The notes under the pieces were generated by a model that did no database searches, was not told the origin of the DNA, and saw nothing but the letters and a program-made list of their open reading frames with translations. Both the position numbers and the translations under genes were made by a program. A stretch of 64,000 nucleotides of DNA from Chitinimonas_A lacunae (GTDB taxonomy: Bacteria; Pseudomonadota; Gammaproteobacteria; Burkholderiales; Chitinimonadaceae), in contig NZ_JBHSBU010000001.1 in assembly GCF_042650885.1 (NCBI RefSeq), positions 2,852,001 through 2,916,000 on the forward strand, given 5' to 3'. Below are positions 36,723 to 44,803 of this stretch, one piece after another (position 1 is the first letter of the stretch; each line of letters starts with the position of its first letter).

Positions 36723-36841
36723 TCGCCGGGTAAAGCTCAGTTCAATTCCGCCATTATCAGACAGGGCTTCGGCCCTGCCCCGCCGTCTGCTGACGACGAA
36801 AGTCATTTCACGCTATTCCGCTCGATATACGAGTCCGGCGA
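36723..36841 (+). repeat. tRNA-like inter-module segment, copy 2
   Basis: Nearly identical to copy 1 over 119 bp. The perfect hairpin CAGGGC-TTCG-GCCCTG lies at 36762-36777, and the acceptor-like pairing is 36724-36730 with 36834-36840. Confidence 0.8.
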
Positions 36842-36892
36842 CAACAATCAGACGGGACATCGAATCGTCAAGAGAGGTAGTCCCATCAACAT

Positions 36893-37010
36893 TCGCCGGG
36901 TAAAGCTCAGTTCAATTCCGCCATTATCAGACAGGGCTTCGGCCCTGCCCGCCGCCTTCTGACGACGAAAGTCATTTCACGCTATTGCGCTCGAGATAGA
37001 GGTCCGGCGA
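36893..37010 (+). repeat. tRNA-like inter-module segment, copy 3
   Basis: Matches copy 2 except for a lost C and small changes after 36950. The terminal arm reads CTCGAGATAGAGG, a change that keeps partial pairing. Confidence 0.75.
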
Positions 37011-37108
37011 CAAAAATTACTGGGACGTAGGATCTTCGGAGGATGTAGTCCCAGCCGCATTCGCCGGATAAACCGTTTTTATTGGACGCCGCCAAGCAAC
37101 CTCCCTGT

Positions 37109-38671
37109 TCAGGCGGCCTTGGCCATCTGGGTCAATTCCACTGCTTCGATGGCGCGGACCCAGTGTTCGGCCCCGAATCCGCCGTTGGCAAACTCGGCCA
37201 CCATCTCGAATACCGAGTCGCCGAAGCCACCGATATTGAGGATGTCGTCCTGGTCGGCCGCCTGGGTCGAGGCGCCCGGTTGCAGATCGATACACACCAG
37301 GCGGGCCTGCGGATTGCGCCGCTTCAGGATTTCCCACTGCGCCATGGTGGCGGTACGGTTGTGATAGCGTTGGTCGATCCACGATTCGTTATCCGACACG
37401 AAGATCACCAGATCGACCGGCTCGGACTGCTGGTTCAGCCAGGCCAGCGGCGCGCTGCACGAGGTGCCGCCCCCGCCGATTGCGGCCAGTTTCTGCGCAT
37501 TGGTCATCACCGAGTCGCGCCGATTCAGGGTCAGATCGACCACCTTGTGCTCGAACGGCAGCACACGGGTAGCGGGATTGGTACGCAGCAAGGCTGCCGC
37601 CACCAACGCCGCCACATCGATGCAGCGCACCGAGCTGGTGCCGCCCTGACGCTGGCCGGTCACGGGGCTGGCCATCGAGCCGGACACGTCCGGACACACC
37701 ACCACTCGGCCCGACAGTGCCGGCACATTGGCCAGCGCCAGATCCAGCGCATCCTGCAAGGCTTCGCGCACCACGGCCGGAACCTCGTCGCCTGCCATCT
37801 TGAACGCGCTCAGCAACTGGTACGGCAACACGCGCGAGCGTCGGATCAGATCGGGATCGGCCAGCCGACACGCCACCGTCTGCGCCACCCCCTTGATCTT
37901 GAAAGCACCGTTGCGAGCCAGGGTATTCAGATTCATCCGCAGCGCCTGCCAGCCCATCCGTTCGGCCAGCTCGCCCCACTGTGCGGCGCTCAGGGTTTCA
38001 TTACTCAGCAGCAGGAAGGGCACATTGGGCAATTCCTCGTGGCGCTCGCGGAAGGCCAGCAGCGCCTGGGTCGCCGCCGGCAACGCCGAACGCTCGACCG
38101 GTCGGCCCAGTTGCCAGGCGAAGAAGGCTTCGCGCCACGGTTCAGCCGGTTTCGGGTGGACCATCTTCACCACATCGGCCAGCGAAGGCTGATTACCGAC
38201 GGCGGCTTGCAGCAACTGTTGTTCATTGGCCTGGTTCAGCCAACCCTGTACCAGCCGCTTGGGCCGCGTACCCAGCGAGCGACGGCCGGTGGCACCGCTG
38301 CGCAGGATCTGCACCCAGGTACGCAGCATCTTGCCGTTATCGATCACCCGCTCGAACACCGGCGCCAGCCAGTCGGAGCGCTTGGCAGCCAGCACGGCCG
38401 TCAGCAGGGCTGCCATATCTTTCATATGGCCGCGTTCGCGGCAGTAGATCGCGGTCTTGGCGATAAACTCGGGATCGAGCGTTGCGCACAGCTTCAGCAC
38501 CTGTTCAAGCTGGGTCTGGGCGTTCACATAAAAGGTACTGTTGAGGCAACCGGTCATCGCGTACTGCGCCAGTTGCTGCTTCGGACCACGCTGGTAAGCC
38601 GGGGCACCGGAAGCGTTGCGGGTATTGGTCACGGCCTTTTGCCGGCTATTGAACAGGTGCGGGTTGGCCAT
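37109..38671 (-). CDS. rsr: Ro60/Rsr ortholog (TROVE domain RNA-binding protein)
   Basis: ATG at 38671 gives 520 residues; a GTG four codons earlier is possible, but AAGTGAGA is better spaced for the ATG. The TROVE HEAT-repeat ring is recognised by YAMTGCLNSTFYVNAQTQ, YCRERGHMKDMAALLTAVL and KRLVQGWLNQ. The C-terminal von Willebrand A domain has the MIDAS motif VVCPDVSGSMASP and VIFVSDNESW. Rsr binds Y RNAs and helps exonucleases such as PNPase handle structured or damaged RNA. It is transcribed from a near-consensus sigma-54 promoter, faces rtcR head to head, and its 3' end converges on the structured-RNA array. This is the classic Ro-Yrl-Rtc association with the ligase genes moved elsewhere. 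Confidence 0.95.
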   Translation of the reverse strand: MANPHLFNSRQKAVTNTRNASGAPAYQRGPKQQLAQYAMTGCLNSTFYVNAQTQLEQVLKLCATLDPEFIAKTAIYCRERGHMKDMAALLTAVLAAKRSDWLAPVFERVIDNGKMLRTWVQILRSGATGRRSLGTRPKRLVQGWLNQANEQQLLQAAVGNQPSLADVVKMVHPKPAEPWREAFFAWQLGRPVERSALPAATQALLAFRERHEELPNVPFLLLSNETLSAAQWGELAERMGWQALRMNLNTLARNGAFKIKGVAQTVACRLADPDLIRRSRVLPYQLLSAFKMAGDEVPAVVREALQDALDLALANVPALSGRVVVCPDVSGSMASPVTGQRQGGTSSVRCIDVAALVAAALLRTNPATRVLPFEHKVVDLTLNRRDSVMTNAQKLAAIGGGGTSCSAPLAWLNQQSEPVDLVIFVSDNESWIDQRYHNRTATMAQWEILKRRNPQARLVCIDLQPGASTQAADQDDILNIGGFGDSVFEMVAEFANGGFGAEHWVRAIEAVELTQMAKAA

Positions 38672-38721
38672 TCGGCGTCTCACTTTCTACGTTAGCGTTC
38701 TTCTTCGTTGGACCTCCTTAT

Positions 38722-38737
38722 CGCAATGGCTGTGCCA
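38722..38737 (-). promoter_or_regulatory. Sigma-54 promoter of rsr
   Basis: On the minus strand TGGCAC-AGCCA-TTGCG matches the -24/-12 consensus exactly over all conserved positions. It lies about 50 bp upstream of the rsr start, predicting transcription from near 38711. The adjacent divergent gene encodes the sigma-54 activator RtcR. Confidence 0.92.
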
Positions 38738-38777
38738 GACACGCCGGCATGGTCGGCTGTCAAGCAGTAAGCATTTG

Positions 38778-38789
38778 TTGTATATACAA
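38778..38789. promoter_or_regulatory. Perfect 12-bp palindrome, possible RtcR site
   Basis: TTGTATATACAA lies about 70 bp upstream of the predicted rsr start and 105 bp before rtcR, a normal distance for an activator site of a sigma-54 promoter. Which protein binds is unproven. Confidence 0.4.
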
Positions 38790-38893
38790 ATTTGTCTGAA
38801 TTCTGGTTTAATGCGCGACGCGCCGCCGTCCCGAGCAAGGCGCAATAAGCAATCCATACGGATAGCGATTTATCTGGATAGATAGGAAGCACA

Positions 38894-40495
38894 ATGCGTA
38901 AGCAAGTGGTGTTCGGTTTTCTCGGCACTCAGCTCGACCAGGCCAGCCGGAGCATGGATCGCTGGACCCGTTGGCGGCCCACCGTGTCCTTATGTCAGCA
39001 GGAAGACCTGCTGGTCCATCGGCTCGAACTGCTGCATGACAGCCGCAGCCAGAGCCTAGCCGAGCTGGTCGCCGCCGATATCGGTGCCATTTCGACCGAA
39101 ACCGAGGTCCGCCACCATGTGGTCAATCTGCGCGATCCATGGGACTTCGAAGAGGTCTACAGCGCCCTCCATGATCTGGCCGATGGCTACCCGTTCGATA
39201 CCGACAACGAGGACTACTACGTCCATATCACCACCGGCACCCATGTGGCGCAGATCTGCTGGTTCCTGCTGACCGAGGCGCGCTATCTGCCAGCCCGCCT
39301 GCTGCAAACCTCGCCGCCCAATCGGCGCGACGAGCCGGAAAGCGCCGGCACCTATACGCTGATCGATCTCGATCTCTCGCGTTACAACAAGATCGCCAGC
39401 CGTTTCCAGCGCGAACAGGCCGATACGGTGTCCTTCCTCAAGTCGGGCATCGCCACCCGCAGCCCACGCTTCAACCGGATGATCGACCAGATCGAGCGGG
39501 TCGCCGCCCGCTCCAAGGCGCCGATGCTGCTGATCGGCCCGACCGGCGCCGGCAAGTCGTTTCTGGCCCGCCGGGTCTATGAACTCAAAAAGCAGCGCCA
39601 TCTGATCCGTGGCCGCTTTGTCGAGATCAACTGCGCCACCCTGCGCGGCGACAGCGCCATGTCCACCCTGTTCGGTCACGTCAAGGGCGCCTTTACCGGT
39701 GCCCAGAACGAGCGCGCCGGCCTGCTGCGCAGTGCCGATGGCGGACTGCTGTTTCTCGATGAGATCGGGGAATTGGGGCTCGATGAGCAGGCCATGCTGC
39801 TCAAGGCCATTGAGGAGAAGCGCTTTTTCCCGTTTGGCGGCGACCGCGAGAGCGAAAGCGATTTCCAGCTGATCGCCGGCACCCACCGCGATCTGCGCCA
39901 GTGGGTGGCGCAGGGCCGGTTTCGTGAAGACCTGTATGCCCGGATCAATCTATGGACGTTCGAACTGCCGGGTCTGGCCGAACGCAGCGAAGATATCGAG
40001 CCCAACCTCGACTTCGAACTGGCCCGTTTCGCCCAGGAAAACGGCGAACAGGTCCGCTTCAATGTCGAAGCCAAGCGACGCTACCTGGCCTTCGCCACCT
40101 CACCGGGCGCCGCCTGGGCCGGTAACTTCCGCGAACTGTCGGCCAGCATCACCCGGATGGCCACGCTGGCCGAATCGGGCCGGATCACCGATGAGCTGGT
40201 CGAGGAGGAAATCGGCCGGCTGCGTAATACCTGGGCCGGCGAGGAAGAAGATACCTTGGGCGAACTGCTGGGCGCGGAAGCGCTGGAGAGCCTCGATCTG
40301 TTCGACCGGCTCCAGCTCCAGGCGGTCCTCAAAGCCTGCCACCGCGCCGCCAGCCTGTCGGAGGCCGGCCGGCTGCTATTCGATAAATCACGGCTGGAGA
40401 AGAAGCAGGCCAACGATGCCGACCGGCTGCGCAAATACCTGGCTCGCTTCGGCCTCGATTGGGCCATGCTCAAGGAATACGGCAACGGCGACTGA
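38894..40495 (+). CDS. rtcR: RtcR, sigma-54-dependent activator of RNA repair genes
   Basis: 533 residues. The N-terminal domain (about 1-180, RKQVVFGFLGTQLD, YYVHITTGTHVAQICWFL) is the CARF-type regulatory domain of RtcR, thought to sense an RNA-derived ligand. The AAA+ domain has Walker A GPTGAGKSFLA (about 215-225), the sigma-54-contacting GAFTGA (about 265-270) and Walker B GGLLFLDEIGEL. The C-terminus has a short helical DNA-binding part. RtcR activates rtcBA in enterobacteria and rsr-Yrl-rtc operons. Here the sigma-54 promoter sits directly in front of rsr, and a weaker match precedes rtcB. GGAAG upstream of ATG is the ribosome-binding site. Confidence 0.96.
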   Translation: MRKQVVFGFLGTQLDQASRSMDRWTRWRPTVSLCQQEDLLVHRLELLHDSRSQSLAELVAADIGAISTETEVRHHVVNLRDPWDFEEVYSALHDLADGYPFDTDNEDYYVHITTGTHVAQICWFLLTEARYLPARLLQTSPPNRRDEPESAGTYTLIDLDLSRYNKIASRFQREQADTVSFLKSGIATRSPRFNRMIDQIERVAARSKAPMLLIGPTGAGKSFLARRVYELKKQRHLIRGRFVEINCATLRGDSAMSTLFGHVKGAFTGAQNERAGLLRSADGGLLFLDEIGELGLDEQAMLLKAIEEKRFFPFGGDRESESDFQLIAGTHRDLRQWVAQGRFREDLYARINLWTFELPGLAERSEDIEPNLDFELARFAQENGEQVRFNVEAKRRYLAFATSPGAAWAGNFRELSASITRMATLAESGRITDELVEEEIGRLRNTWAGEEEDTLGELLGAEALESLDLFDRLQLQAVLKACHRAASLSEAGRLLFDKSRLEKKQANDADRLRKYLARFGLDWAMLKEYGNGD

Positions 40496-40854
40496 ACGGC
40501 GTCGAGGCCCACCGTTCTCCCCCGCCAAGACTGCGCAAGCAGCGAAACAGGGGCACGCCGCCTGGCGGCTGATCAGACGACGGGTCATGGGGCTTAGGAA
40601 GCGGCAATGGTGCGGAACCCCTGGAGAGGCAAACGCCTCGCCGGCCTCTTCCACCCCATCAGACCAGCCGGGGTCGAGGTGCTCACTCAAGGTCGAGGAC
40701 GAGCCGGCAATCCTGCTGGCCCCAGGTGTCCAGAAGCGTTGCCGGGCCAGCTCGAACGCTCAGTGATTAGCTAAATCAACGGGGGCGACAGCGACCGAGG
40801 CAGTGGGCGTCGGTTGCTGTCGCCCCGGTCTGGCGAAGCGGGCAGCGCTGCCGA
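40496..40854. other. Intergenic region between convergent rtcR and ridA
   Basis: No gene is supported in the first 280 bp. The right part carries the long hairpin listed separately. Confidence 0.6.
40782..40826. terminator. Long GC-rich hairpin between rtcR and ridA
   Basis: GGGGCGACAGCGACCGA pairs with TCGGTTGCTGTCGCCCC (17 bp, one G-T wobble) around an 11-nt loop. There is no T-run, but it lies between convergent genes. Confidence 0.6.
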
Positions 40855-41235
40855 TCAGGCGGGCAGCACCATCACCGCATCGGCCTCGACCAGCGCACCC
40901 TTGGGCAGCGCAGCAGCCTGGACGGCAGCGCGGGCCGGGTATGGGGCGTCGAAATACTGGCCCATGATTTCATTGAGCCGGGCGAAGTTGCCCAGATCGA
41001 CCACGAACACCCCGAGCTTGACGATATCTTTCAGATCGCCGCCGGCCGCCTGGCACACGGCGCGCAGGTTCTGGAACACGCGATGGGTCTGGGCTTCGAA
41101 GCCCTCGGCCATCTCGCCGCTGACCGGATCGAGGCCGATCTGGCCCGATAGATAGACCGTGGCGCCGACCTTGACTGCCTGGGAATAGGTGCCCACTGCC
41201 TTCGGTGCGGCATCGCTGTGGATGATTTCCTTCAT
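40855..41235 (-). CDS. ridA: RidA family reactive enamine/imine deaminase
   Basis: ATG at 41235 (126 residues) is preferred because AAAGGA lies 6 nt upstream; the ATG two codons earlier is too close. The family motifs VGTYSQAVKVGATVYLSGQI, GGDLKDIVKLGVFV and PYPARAAVQAAALPKGALVE are complete, including the conserved active-site Arg in ARAAVQ. RidA hydrolyses 2-aminoacrylate and related enamines released by PLP enzymes, protecting other PLP enzymes. Length equals the family norm. Apparently monocistronic. Confidence 0.93.
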   Translation of the reverse strand: MKEIIHSDAAPKAVGTYSQAVKVGATVYLSGQIGLDPVSGEMAEGFEAQTHRVFQNLRAVCQAAGGDLKDIVKLGVFVVDLGNFARLNEIMGQYFDAPYPARAAVQAAALPKGALVEADAVMVLPA

Positions 41236-41314
41236 TTCCATTCCTTTCTGTTGTTGGGTCTAACAAGTATTTTGCACATTATTTTATTTTTACTGGATGA
41301 CACCTTCTGCCCGT

Positions 41315-42490
41315 TCAATCGTCAGGCAGAAAAACCTGCATTAGACGATTGAGGAAGCGCCGCCCCAGCGGGGTTGGCCGCAGCCAGCGCGGATCGGCGT
41401 CAAGCAGCCCCTGGGCCACGGCGGACTCGATCTGGCGCGCAATCGTGCCGATGCCAAGGCCCGTGCGTTCGGTAAACAGCTCGGTCGGTACGCCTTCGGT
41501 CAGGCGCAGCGCGTTCAACATGAATTCGAACGGCAGCTCGGCCTCGCTGACCACGGTTTCGGTCTGGCTGGGCTGAGCGGCCGCCACGCCCTTGAGATAG
41601 GCGGCCGGCTGCTTGTAGCGCGCCTGGCGCACGATGCGGTCATGAAAGCTCAACTTGCCATGGGCACCGGCGCCGATGCCGAGATAGTCGCCGAACGCCC
41701 AGTAGTTGAGGTTATGGCGCGCCCGATGGCCGGGCTTGGCATAGGCCGAGGTTTCGTAATGGTCGAAACCGGCCCGGGCCAGGCGTGATTCGATCGCTTC
41801 CTGCATTTCGGCCGCCAGATCGTCATCGGGCAGCTCAGGCGGATAGCGTGAAAAATAGGTATTGGGTTCGAGCGTCAGGTGATAGCAGCTCAGATGGGTG
41901 GGCGCGAACGACAGCGCCGTCTCCACGTCCTCGATGGCCTCGGCCAGCGTCTGTCCGGGCAGTGCGAACATCAGGTCGAGGTTGAAGGTATCGAAGGTCT
42001 CGGCCGCCAGCTCGGCCGCCCGCCGCGCCTCGCCATCGTCATGGATGCGGCCGATGGCCTTGAGATGGCGCGGATTGAAGCTCTGGATGCCCAGCGACAG
42101 CCGGTTGACCCCGGCCGCGCGATAACCCTGGAACTTGGCCGCTTCGACCGTGCCCGGATTGGCCTCGAGCGTGATCTCGGCCTCGGGCAGCAGACGCAGC
42201 CGGGCGCGCAGCCCGGCCAGCAACCGGTCGATCGCCTCGGGCGAAAACAGGCTGGGCGTGCCACCGCCCATGAATACCGTGTGGACCGGCCGTCCCCAGA
42301 TCAGCGGCAGCGCGCTTTCGAGGTCTGCAAGCAGCGCGTCGATATAGCCCGTCTCGTCAAAGCCGTTGCGCGCCTCGTGCGAGTTGAAGTCGCAATAGGG
42401 GCACTTGCGCACGCACCACGGAAAGTGGACATACAGAGACAGCGGCGGCAGAGCGCTCAGACCGGGGCGCTGCGACAACACGGGAATCAT
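41315..42490 (-). CDS. hemW: HemW-type radical SAM haem chaperone
   Basis: 391 residues. The radical SAM cluster ligands are Cys26, Cys30 and Cys33 in FPWCVRKCPYC, with FMGGGTPSLF and VNRLSLGIQSF downstream, typical of the HemN/HemW family. The Cys spacing followed by DFNSHE and the gene order with rdgB point to HemW, which inserts haem into respiratory enzymes, rather than to coproporphyrinogen dehydrogenase. It overlaps the upstream small gene by ATGA. Confidence 0.92.
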   Translation of the reverse strand: MIPVLSQRPGLSALPPLSLYVHFPWCVRKCPYCDFNSHEARNGFDETGYIDALLADLESALPLIWGRPVHTVFMGGGTPSLFSPEAIDRLLAGLRARLRLLPEAEITLEANPGTVEAAKFQGYRAAGVNRLSLGIQSFNPRHLKAIGRIHDDGEARRAAELAAETFDTFNLDLMFALPGQTLAEAIEDVETALSFAPTHLSCYHLTLEPNTYFSRYPPELPDDDLAAEMQEAIESRLARAGFDHYETSAYAKPGHRARHNLNYWAFGDYLGIGAGAHGKLSFHDRIVRQARYKQPAAYLKGVAAAQPSQTETVVSEAELPFEFMLNALRLTEGVPTELFTERTGLGIGTIARQIESAVAQGLLDADPRWLRPTPLGRRFLNRLMQVFLPDD

Positions 42491-42702
42491 TGGCGCGACC
42501 GGTAAGGATTGAGCAACTGTTCCACCATCTCATGGAGGGCGGCGCGCAGTTGCTGCTCAGAGACTTCCATCAACAACCCGTCTTCGAAGGCGTCCTGCGC
42601 CAGTTGGCGCAGTTCGTCAAAGTTTTCCTGCATCACCTTGACCTTCTCGGTGCACGACACCACCGAGCCGTCGTCGCGGACCCATTTCGGCCAGTTGCTC
42701 AT
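42487..42702 (-). CDS. Conserved small hypothetical protein between rdgB and hemW
   Basis: 71 residues, largely helical and acidic (QENFDELRQLAQDAFEDGLL). No TM or signal peptide, and no recognised domain. It overlaps both hemW (4 nt) and rdgB (4 nt), so it is clearly a translated member of this operon. Confidence 0.75.
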   Translation of the reverse strand: MSNWPKWVRDDGSVVSCTEKVKVMQENFDELRQLAQDAFEDGLLMEVSEQQLRAALHEMVEQLLNPYRSRQ

Positions 42703-43292
42703 AGTGACTCCTCGGCCAGCCGGGCCAGCAGCGCAGCCAGTGCGCGACCCCGGTGGCTGATCGGGTTTTTCTGCTCAGGGGTAAGTTCAGCCGCCGTCTT
42801 GCCCAGTTGCGGCAGCCAGAACAGCGGATCGTAACCAAAGCCGCCTTCGCCGCGCGGCGCGTACAGCAGCACACCGTCGATCCGGCCTTCGGCGATCAGC
42901 GGTCGCGGATCGTCGGCCGAGCGGACCAGCACCAGCACGGCGTAATAGAAGGCGCGGCGGTCGGTCGATTGACCGAGTTCCGCCAGCAGTTTCTCGTTAT
43001 TGCGGGCATCGGACTTCGGTTCGCCGCCATAGCGGGCCGAATAGACGCCGGGCGCACCGCCCAATGCCGGGACACACAGGCCCGAATCGTCGGCCAGTGC
43101 CGGCAGTCCGGTGGCCCGGCTGGCATGACGCGCCTTGGCCAGGGCGTTTTCGATAAAGGTACAGTGCGGCTCCTCGGCCTCGCTGACCCCAAGTTGACCC
43201 TGCGGCACCAGCTCGATATCGACCTGGGCAAACAGACGGGCGAATTCACGTAATTTGCCGGCGTTATTGCTGGCGAGCACCAGTTGTTTCAT
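42699..43292 (-). CDS. rdgB: RdgB/HAM1 non-canonical purine NTP pyrophosphatase
   Basis: 197 residues, the usual length. Motifs are LVLASNNAGKLREFARLF, FIENALAKARHASR, LPALADDSGLCVPAL and GFGYDPLFW. RdgB hydrolyses dITP, ITP and XTP to the monophosphates, keeping deaminated purines out of nucleic acids. It overlaps both neighbours by 4 nt in the hemW operon. Confidence 0.96.
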   Translation of the reverse strand: MKQLVLASNNAGKLREFARLFAQVDIELVPQGQLGVSEAEEPHCTFIENALAKARHASRATGLPALADDSGLCVPALGGAPGVYSARYGGEPKSDARNNEKLLAELGQSTDRRAFYYAVLVLVRSADDPRPLIAEGRIDGVLLYAPRGEGGFGYDPLFWLPQLGKTAAELTPEQKNPISHRGRALAALLARLAEESL

Positions 43293-43747
43293 GGCTGTGC
43301 GATACCTCGGTTGATGGCGGCGGCCAGCCGTTCCGGCTCGTCGCTGCCCAGAAGGAAACTGCTGCCATCACGCCGCCGCACCAGCACGGCGTCGAGGCCG
43401 ACGATATTGTAGAGCCAGCCGCGCCGGGTCAGCCGGATACCCCAGCCATCGATCCAGCGGGTGCGGGTGATGGTGGCGTCTTGCAGGTCGGCCAGTCGTG
43501 CCCGACGACGGAACCAGCCGCCGCCGAAGCGCCAGCGCAGTTCATGCTGGTCGATCTCGATGGTAAACGAGCTGAACGCCGCCACGATCAGCAGATTGAC
43601 CGCGCACAGCCCGCCGAGCAACCAGACCAGCCCCGGCTCGCGCCGCGCCACCACGCTCATCAGCAGCAGGATCGCCAGCGTCAGGACCGCCATCAGACTC
43701 CACAACCAGCGGCCCGACTGACGATGATGGTAGTGCGTGTCCGTCAT
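43289..43747 (-). CDS. Small membrane protein with PH-like domain
   Basis: 152 residues. Two TM helices (about 15-35 and 39-59) are followed by a beta-rich C-terminal domain (ELRWRFGGGWFRRRARLADL, NIVGLDAVLVRRRDGSSFLLG) that resembles bacterial PH-like domains. No function is known to me. It overlaps rdgB by 4 nt and starts 4 nt after the dusA stop. Confidence 0.7.
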   Translation of the reverse strand: MTDTHYHHRQSGRWLWSLMAVLTLAILLLMSVVARREPGLVWLLGGLCAVNLLIVAAFSSFTIEIDQHELRWRFGGGWFRRRARLADLQDATITRTRWIDGWGIRLTRRGWLYNIVGLDAVLVRRRDGSSFLLGSDEPERLAAAINRGIAQP

Positions 43748-43751
43748 CGGC

Positions 43752-44744
43752 TCAGGCCGCCTCGCATTCGACTTCCGCCAGTGCCGCGTCGATCAGTTCC
43801 GGCCCGGCACCGGCCAGACGCTGACTGTCCGACAGCCAGCGCCGCCAGGTGCGCGCCCCCGGCCGACCTTGATAGAGGCCCAGCAAATGGCGGGCGATAT
43901 GCTTGACCTGGGTACGGCCACCAGCCAGCCGGGCGCTGATATAGGGCTGCATGGCGCGCGCCACCTCGGCCCGGCTCAGAGCCGGATCGGCCGCGCCGTA
44001 GTAGCGCCGGTCGACTTCGGCAAAGCTGTAGGGATCGTGATAGGCGGCCCGGCCTATCATCACGCCGTCCACCTGGGCCAGATGCTGATCGACAGCGTCC
44101 CAATCGCTGATGCCGCCGTTGATCAGGATTTCCAACTGCGGCAGTTCGCGCTTGAGGCGGTAGACATAGTCGTATTTGAGCGGCGGAATTTCGCGGTTTT
44201 CCTTGGGGCTCAGCCCTTTCAGAATGGCGTTGCGGGCGTGGACGATAAAGGTGTCGCAGCCGGCCTCGGCCACCTGGGCCACGAAATCGCGCAGGTATTC
44301 GTAGTGCTCGACCTGATCGATGCCGATCCGATGCTTGACCGTCACCGGAATCGCCACCGCATCGCGCATGGCCTTGACGCAGTCGGCCACCAGACCCGGC
44401 TCCGCCATCAGACAGGCGCCGAACGCCCCTGACTGCACCCGCTCGCTCGGACAACCCACATTGAGATTGACCTCGTCGTAGCCCCAGCGCTCGGCCAGCC
44501 GGGCGCAATGGGCCAGATCGGCCGGGTCCGAGCCGCCCAGTTGCAGGGCCAGCGGATGCTCTGCCGGATCGAAATCGAGAAAGCGGCCAGGATCGCCATG
44601 GATCAGGGCACCCGTCGTCACCATTTCGGTGTAGAGCCAGGCATGACGGCTGATTTGACGCAGGAAATAACGGTAGTGGCGATCGGTCCAGTCGAGCATC
44701 GGGGCCACGGCGATCCGGCGCGACGGCAAGGCAGCAGGCTTCAT
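43752..44744 (-). CDS. dusA: tRNA-dihydrouridine(20/20a) synthase DusA
   Basis: ATG at 44744 (330 residues) fits the family start RRIAVAPMLDWTDRHYR; the open frame runs 144 codons further but is a shadow of rph. The catalytic Cys98 lies in NVGCPSERVQSGAFGACLM, the typical DusA motif. VKHRIGID and NGGISDWDA are FMN/substrate-site motifs. The enzyme reduces U20 and U20a in tRNA D-loops using FMN and NADPH. It lies 60 bp from rph. Confidence 0.95.
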   Translation of the reverse strand: MKPAALPSRRIAVAPMLDWTDRHYRYFLRQISRHAWLYTEMVTTGALIHGDPGRFLDFDPAEHPLALQLGGSDPADLAHCARLAERWGYDEVNLNVGCPSERVQSGAFGACLMAEPGLVADCVKAMRDAVAIPVTVKHRIGIDQVEHYEYLRDFVAQVAEAGCDTFIVHARNAILKGLSPKENREIPPLKYDYVYRLKRELPQLEILINGGISDWDAVDQHLAQVDGVMIGRAAYHDPYSFAEVDRRYYGAADPALSRAEVARAMQPYISARLAGGRTQVKHIARHLLGLYQGRPGARTWRRWLSDSQRLAGAGPELIDAALAEVECEAA

Positions 44745-44803
44745 AGGGTGGAACGGCTTACGGCAGGCCCCGGCTGAGCCGGGGCGGGGTGAATCGGGGC
44801 AAT

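Larger units (their letters stand above)
36168..37080 (+). ncRNA. Tandem array of structured RNAs, probable Y-RNA/tRNA-mimic (Yrl-like) units
   Basis: Seven copies of a two-stem module lie downstream of the Ro60/Rsr gene. In each, an outer stem (CCGGCGA with TCGCCGG) encloses an inner stem (GGGAC with GTCCC). The four best copies start at 36498, 36665, 36835 and 37004, with a period of 167-170 bp. Stems change by compensation: the outer stem is GCGCGA/TCGCGC at 36437-36486 and GGGCGCGG/CCGCGCCC at 36168-36262; the inner stem is TGGAA/TTCCA near 36383-36409 and GATGGGAC/GTCCCATC at 36514-36547. Between the last four modules lie about 100-nt segments with a CGCCGGG/TCCGGCG 7-bp acceptor-like stem, AGCTCAGTT as in a tRNA D-arm, and a CAGGGC-TTCG-GCCCTG hairpin. 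The last module is followed by TTTTT. The plus strand is favoured by the C(UUCG)G loop and the T-run. Bacterial Y RNAs are known partners of Rsr and include tRNA mimics; identity here is inferred. Confidence 0.62.

Noticed and set aside
36724..36840. A canonical tRNA gene in the array
   Set aside because: Only the acceptor-like stem and part of a D-arm match. No anticodon arm or standard T-loop is found and the unit is too long.
36168..37080. CRISPR array
   Set aside because: The period is about 170 bp, repeats are long and internally structured, spacers are themselves repeated, and no cas genes are present.
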